Assembly (NCBI RefSeq): GCF_000511385.1 | Contig: NC_023140.1 | Coordinates: forward strand, 1-64,000 | Direction: 5' to 3' | Source of the DNA: Phaeobacter gallaeciensis DSM 26640 | GTDB lineage: Bacteria > Pseudomonadota > Alphaproteobacteria > Rhodobacterales > Rhodobacteraceae | DNA length: 64,000 nt | In this document: in pieces, positions 60,558 to 64,000 of the stretch | How the letters are laid out: the number at the start of each line of letters is the position of its first letter | How positions within the stretch are numbered: position 1 is the first letter of the stretch | Position numbers and translations under genes: made by a program | The notes under the pieces: generated by a model | What the model was told of the DNA's origin: nothing | Database searches by the model: none | Seen by the model: the letters and a program-made list of their open reading frames with translations, nothing else

Positions 60558-60587
60558 AAATCGTTATAGATCGACTTATAACGATTT
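60558..60587. promoter_or_regulatory. 30-bp palindromic operator between the sugar ABC operon and lacI
   Basis: AAATCGTTATA (60558-60568) and TATAACGATTT (60577-60587) are perfect inverted 11-bp arms with an 8-bp spacer. It lies 19 bases from the binding-protein start and about 100 bases from lacI, placed to control both divergent operons. Confidence 0.8.
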
Positions 60588-60689
60588 AGATTGACCTCGC
60601 AAGATGTTTTCTGCAACACGAAGAACAGGACGTGGGGTCGCGGATCTGATAGAGATCCCAAACCCCGGTATGAGCAATGCGAGGCGCCA

Positions 60690-61730
60690 ATGGCCAAATC
60701 AAATCCCCCAAGCGACGGCCTGCCCCGCGATGGCAAGAAGCCGACGCTCAAAACCATCGCCAAGGCCAGCGGTATGGCCGTGCCCACGGTCTCGCGGGCG
60801 CTGTCCGATGCGCCCGATATCAGCGAAGCGACCAAGAAGAAGGTGCGCGAAATCGCCGATGCGCTTGGCTATGTGCCAAATCGCGCGGGCGTGCGGCTGC
60901 GCACCGGGCGCACCAATGTCATCAGTCTGGTGATGTCGGCAGAACGCGAGATGATGACCCAGACCGCCCGGTTGCTAACCTCGCTGGGGCTGGCGCTGCG
61001 CGAAACCCACTATCACCTCAATGTCTCGCCGGTGTTTCCCGACGACGACCCGCTGCGCGCGGTGCGCTACATCGTGGAGAATCAGACCGCCGATTGCGTG
61101 ATCTTCAATCAGGTGGAGCCGGAGGATAAGCGCGCGGAATACCTGATTGAGCGGAATTTCCCCTTTGCCACCCATGGGCGCACCAAATGGGCCGATCAAC
61201 ACCCATATTACGACTTCGACAATTTCGCCTTTTCCGAATTTTCCCTCGCCGAACTGGCAGCGCGGGGACGCAGGAACATCGTGTTGCTGGCGCCGCCTCT
61301 GGCGCAGAACTATGCCAACGACATGGTCAATGGCGCCCGCCACGCCGCCAAGGCGCTGGGGATCCAGCTGCACGTGGCCCGTCAGGTCCAGAGCAACGGC
61401 CTCTACAAGGATCTGCGCAACTGGGCGGCGCAGAAACATCGCGAAGATCCGACAATCGACGGATTCCTCTGCGCCTCCACCAACGCCACCATGTCGGTGG
61501 TCGCGGGCATGGAAAGCTGTGGCTGCACCGTCGGACAGGAGTTCGACGTCGTCGCCAAGGAGGGGTTGCATATGCTGAAATTCGTGCGCCCCGAGATCAT
61601 TGTCGTGCAGGAAGATATCGAGGCTACTGGCGTTTTTCTCGCCAAGGCGGCCCTTCAGGCAATCAAATCGCCGGAGCTGCCGCCACAGCAGTTTCTGGAA
61701 GTACCAACCGAATTTGTCACCTGGGAATAA
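60690..61730 (+). CDS. LacI-family transcriptional regulator
   Basis: Sugar-responsive repressor, about 346 aa. HTH and hinge: LKTIAKASGMAVPTVSRALSDAPDISEATKKKVREIADALGYVPNRAGVRLRTGRTNVISLV, followed by a periplasmic-binding-type sensor domain (ADCVIFNQVEPEDKRAEYLIERNFPFATHG, NIVLLAPPL, DGFLCASTNATMSVVAGMESCG). It resembles AglR-type regulators of alpha-glucoside operons. The ATG at 60690 is used; the frame opens at 60591 inside the operator region. First gene of a plus-strand operon with an isomerase and an oxidoreductase. Confidence 0.92.
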   Translation: MAKSNPPSDGLPRDGKKPTLKTIAKASGMAVPTVSRALSDAPDISEATKKKVREIADALGYVPNRAGVRLRTGRTNVISLVMSAEREMMTQTARLLTSLGLALRETHYHLNVSPVFPDDDPLRAVRYIVENQTADCVIFNQVEPEDKRAEYLIERNFPFATHGRTKWADQHPYYDFDNFAFSEFSLAELAARGRRNIVLLAPPLAQNYANDMVNGARHAAKALGIQLHVARQVQSNGLYKDLRNWAAQKHREDPTIDGFLCASTNATMSVVAGMESCGCTVGQEFDVVAKEGLHMLKFVRPEIIVVQEDIEATGVFLAKAALQAIKSPELPPQQFLEVPTEFVTWE

Positions 61731-61753
61731 CCCAGACCCGAGGGAGAGCAGAC

Positions 61754-62809
61754 GTGACCACGCAGATCAAAGGCCCGGCCCTGTTCCTGGCGCAATTCGC
61801 CGGGGATGAGGCACCATTCAATTCACTGGAGACGATCACAAAATGGGCCGCCGGCCTTGGCTATCGGGGGGTGCAGATCCCTACATTCGACAGCCGTCTC
61901 TTTGATCTGGACCGCGCCGCCGAAAGCCAGACCTACTGTGACGAGATAATGGGCATCTGCGCCGATGCGGGCGTGGAGATCACCGAACTGTCGACCCATC
62001 TTCAGGGCCAGCTGGTGGCGGTGAACCCGGCCTATGATCTCGCGCTGGATGCCTTTGCGCCGGAGCATTGCCGCGGTAACCCCGCCAAGCGGCAAGCCTG
62101 GGCGGTGGATCAGATGCACAAGGCTGCCACCGCCAGCGCGCGGCTGGGGCTCACGCATACGGTCAGCTTTACCGGCGCGCTCGCCTTCCCCTACCTCTAC
62201 CCCTGGCCACAGCGCCCGGAAGGGCTGATCGAGGAGACCTTCGCCGAGCTGGGTCGCCGCTGGACACCGATCCTCAACCACTATGCCGAGTGCGGGCAGG
62301 ATATCGGCTTTGAACTCCACCCCGGCGAGGACGTCTTTGACGGGGCGACGTTTGAAATGTTTGTAGACGCCTGCGGCGGGCACGATGCGGCGATGATCAA
62401 CTACGATCCCAGCCATTTCCTGCTGCAGCAACTGGATTACCTCGCCTTCATCGACCTCTACCATGACCGGATCAACGCCTTTCATGTGAAGGACGCGGAG
62501 TTCAATCCCGACGGGCGGCAAGGCGTCTACTCCGGCTATCAGAGCTGGACCAACCGTGCCGGGCGCTTCCGGTCTCTGGGCGATGGGCAGGTTGATTTTT
62601 CAGCGATTTTTTCCAAACTGACCCAATATGGCTATGATAGCTGGGCAGTATTGGAATGGGAATGCTGCCTCAAATCGCCCGCACAGGGCGCCGCCGAGGG
62701 CGCGCCCTTCATCAAACGCCACCTGATCGAGGTCACCGACAAGGCTTTTGACGATTTTGCCGGGGGCGAGCGCGACACTGACACAATCCGGGAGATGCTG
62801 GGACTATGA
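61754..62809 (+). CDS. AP-endonuclease-2-type sugar isomerase/epimerase 2
   Basis: About 351 aa TIM-barrel from a GTG start at 61754 with AGGGAGA upstream; the open frame from 61187 is lacI in another register. Motifs: SLETITKWAAGLGYRGVQIPTF, EITELSTHLQGQLVAVNPAYD, DIGFELHPGEDVFDG, AMINYDPSHFLLQQLDYLAFID, INAFHVKDAEFNPDGRQGVYSGYQSW and WAVLEWECC. Metal ligands appear as FELHP Glu, YDPSH Asp/His, HVKD His and EWE Glu. Longer than the operon's other isomerase and of the subtype often beside Gfo/Idh genes. Begins 23 bases after lacI and overlaps the next gene by 4 bp. Confidence 0.88.
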   Translation: MTTQIKGPALFLAQFAGDEAPFNSLETITKWAAGLGYRGVQIPTFDSRLFDLDRAAESQTYCDEIMGICADAGVEITELSTHLQGQLVAVNPAYDLALDAFAPEHCRGNPAKRQAWAVDQMHKAATASARLGLTHTVSFTGALAFPYLYPWPQRPEGLIEETFAELGRRWTPILNHYAECGQDIGFELHPGEDVFDGATFEMFVDACGGHDAAMINYDPSHFLLQQLDYLAFIDLYHDRINAFHVKDAEFNPDGRQGVYSGYQSWTNRAGRFRSLGDGQVDFSAIFSKLTQYGYDSWAVLEWECCLKSPAQGAAEGAPFIKRHLIEVTDKAFDDFAGGERDTDTIREMLGL

Positions 62810-63930
62810 CGACAGAGCGAAAGGCACGCCTCAAATTGGGCATGGTCGGAGGCGGGCAGGGAGCCTTCATCGGGGCGGTGCACCGGATCGCGGCGCGGAT
62901 GGACGACCGGTTTCAACTGGTCGCCGGGGCGCTGTCCTCTGATCCCGCGCGCGCCGCTGCCAGCGCCGCCGAACTGGGGATTGCCCCGGATCGCAGCTAT
63001 GCCAGCTTTGAGGAGATGGCCCGAGCCGAGGCCGCCCGCGAGGATGGCATTGACGCGGTGGCAATCGTCACGCCCAACCATCTGCACGCCGGGCCCAGCA
63101 TCGCCTTTCTCAATGCAGGCATTCATGTGATCTGCGACAAACCCCTTGCCGCCAGCGCGACGGAGGCCGAGGCCATGAAACAGGCCGCCGCAACCAGCAG
63201 CGCGCGGTTTTTTCTAACCCATAACTACACCGGTTATCCCCTGCTGCGGCAGGCCCGTGCCATGGTTGCGCGCGGTGATCTGGGCCGGATCCGGCTGGTG
63301 CAGGCGGAATATGCGCAGGATTGGCTGACCGACGTGATCGAACAGGAGGGTCACAAACAGGCCGCCTGGCGCACCGATCCTGCACAATCCGGCGCCGGGG
63401 CGATTGGCGATATCGGCACCCATGCTTTCAACCTCGCCTGCTTTGTCAGCGGTCTGGTACCACAATCACTTTCGGCTGAGCTGCACAGTTTCGGACCCGG
63501 ACGTCAGGTTGATGACAACGCCCATATCCTGCTGCGCTATGCAGAGGGCGCGCGTGGTATGCTCTGGGCCAGCCAGATCGCAGTCGGCTGTGAAAACGAC
63601 CTGCGCCTGCGCATCTATGGCGACAAGGGGGGGCTGGAGTGGGAACATCAGGACCCCAATCAGATGCGCTTCACCCGTTTTGGGGAACCCAAACAGATCC
63701 TGACCCGTGGCGGTGCTGGTGTTGGCCCAGACTGGACTCGCGTTCCGCCCGGCCATCCGGAGGGATATCTGGAAGGCTTCGCAACGCTTTACACCGATAT
63801 CGCCGAGGTGATCGAGACCGGCATCGACAATCCGATGCTGCCCGGTCTTCAGGCGGGGCTGGACGGGATGTGGTTCATCTCCGCCGCGCAGACCTCCTCT
63901 GCCGACGGGGGGGCCTGGATCCCCCGATAA
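62806..63930 (+). CDS. Gfo/Idh/MocA-family NAD(P)-dependent sugar oxidoreductase 2
   Basis: About 374 aa. Rossmann start KLGMVGGGQGAFIGAVHRIAARMDDRFQLVAGALSSDPARA, catalytic-Lys motif VICDKPLAASATEAEAM, TLNYTGYP-type segment (LTHNYTGYPLLRQARAMV), substrate-domain IGDIGTHAFNLACFVSG with the D-x-x-x-H pair common in inositol dehydrogenase-like members (GDIGTHA). Unlike oxidoreductase 1 it keeps that Asp/His pair, so the two enzymes probably act on different substrates or steps. Translation is coupled to the isomerase by an ATGA overlap. Confidence 0.9.
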   Translation: MTTERKARLKLGMVGGGQGAFIGAVHRIAARMDDRFQLVAGALSSDPARAAASAAELGIAPDRSYASFEEMARAEAAREDGIDAVAIVTPNHLHAGPSIAFLNAGIHVICDKPLAASATEAEAMKQAAATSSARFFLTHNYTGYPLLRQARAMVARGDLGRIRLVQAEYAQDWLTDVIEQEGHKQAAWRTDPAQSGAGAIGDIGTHAFNLACFVSGLVPQSLSAELHSFGPGRQVDDNAHILLRYAEGARGMLWASQIAVGCENDLRLRIYGDKGGLEWEHQDPNQMRFTRFGEPKQILTRGGAGVGPDWTRVPPGHPEGYLEGFATLYTDIAEVIETGIDNPMLPGLQAGLDGMWFISAAQTSSADGGAWIPR

Positions 63931-63971
63931 TCCTCACGGCTCACCTGCTCCGACCAACCAGAAAAACCGCC

Positions 63972-63996
63972 ATCCAAGGGGGACATCTCCTTGGAT
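63972..63996 (+). terminator. Possible terminator hairpin after the lacI operon
   Basis: ATCCAAGG (63972-63979) and CCTTGGAT (63989-63996) form a perfect 8-bp stem with a 9-base loop, 41 bases past the last stop. The window ends four bases later, so any T-run is out of view. Confidence 0.45.
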
Positions 63997-64000
63997 CCCG

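Noticed and set aside
1..64000. Insertion sequences, integrases, conjugation genes, CRISPR arrays, tRNAs, tropodithietic acid or AHL synthase genes
   Set aside because: Looked for because they are common on roseobacter plasmids, but no recognisable protein or repeat structure of these kinds is present in the window.

Overview
The window looks like part of an extrachromosomal replicon (plasmid or chromid) of a marine Rhodobacteraceae bacterium of the Roseobacter group. It opens with a plasmid replication/partition module. The genes are GC-rich, tightly packed and often overlap by 4 bp, and the accessory content (petrobactin-type siderophore, glycine catabolism, ABC sugar uptake, DabAB bicarbonate uptake) suits a nutrient-scavenging marine heterotroph. 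The genus cannot be fixed from sequence alone. I see no transposase, integrase, CRISPR array, rRNA or tRNA.

Layout. 1-4.6 kb: Rep_3-like initiator (minus strand), an origin with about six 22-bp iterons and an AT-rich tract, then parA-parB. Four parS-like palindromes sit in and around these genes. 4.9-20.5 kb: mixed genes, namely a PRC-barrel exported protein, an orphan sensor kinase with a periplasmic binding-protein domain, an ArsR/AHSA1 pair with two operators, mipA plus an RND efflux pair, a membrane-anchored AraC regulator, a LuxR solo and a self-inhibited Fic protein. 20.7-36.1 kb: an iron island. It has a full asbA-B-C-DE-F petrobactin-type biosynthesis operon with asbD and asbE fused, a TonB-dependent receptor, a complete FecCD-type ABC importer and a candidate ABC exporter. 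36.2-38.8 kb: an amine oxidase-like flavoprotein and a TetR/DUF4345 pair with a perfect 18-bp operator. 38.9-49.2 kb: a self-contained glycine cleavage island with gcvT, gcvH, gcvP, its own E3 (lpdA), lipoyl synthase (lipA), an AGCS transporter and two regulators (XRE-cupin and GlxA-like AraC). 49.3-54.3 kb: dabB-dabA with a divergent LysR regulator. 54.4-63.9 kb: a LacI-controlled sugar system with a complete ABC importer, two Gfo/Idh/MocA oxidoreductases and two AP-endonuclease-type TIM-barrel enzymes, arranged as two divergent operons around a 30-bp palindrome.

How the parts work together. The iron island would make a 3,4-catecholate/citrate siderophore from 3-dehydroshikimate, citrate and spermidine, export it (candidate ABC protein), recapture the ferric form through the outer-membrane receptor and import it with the SBP/permease/ATPase set. 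The glycine island takes up glycine, cleaves it to CO2, NH3 and methylene-THF, and supplies lipoyl synthase and dihydrolipoyl dehydrogenase for the H protein. The sugar region couples uptake to probable oxidation-based breakdown, with no glycosidase in the window. Replication is probably controlled by the initiator binding 22-bp iterons and repressing itself at an inverted half-iteron.
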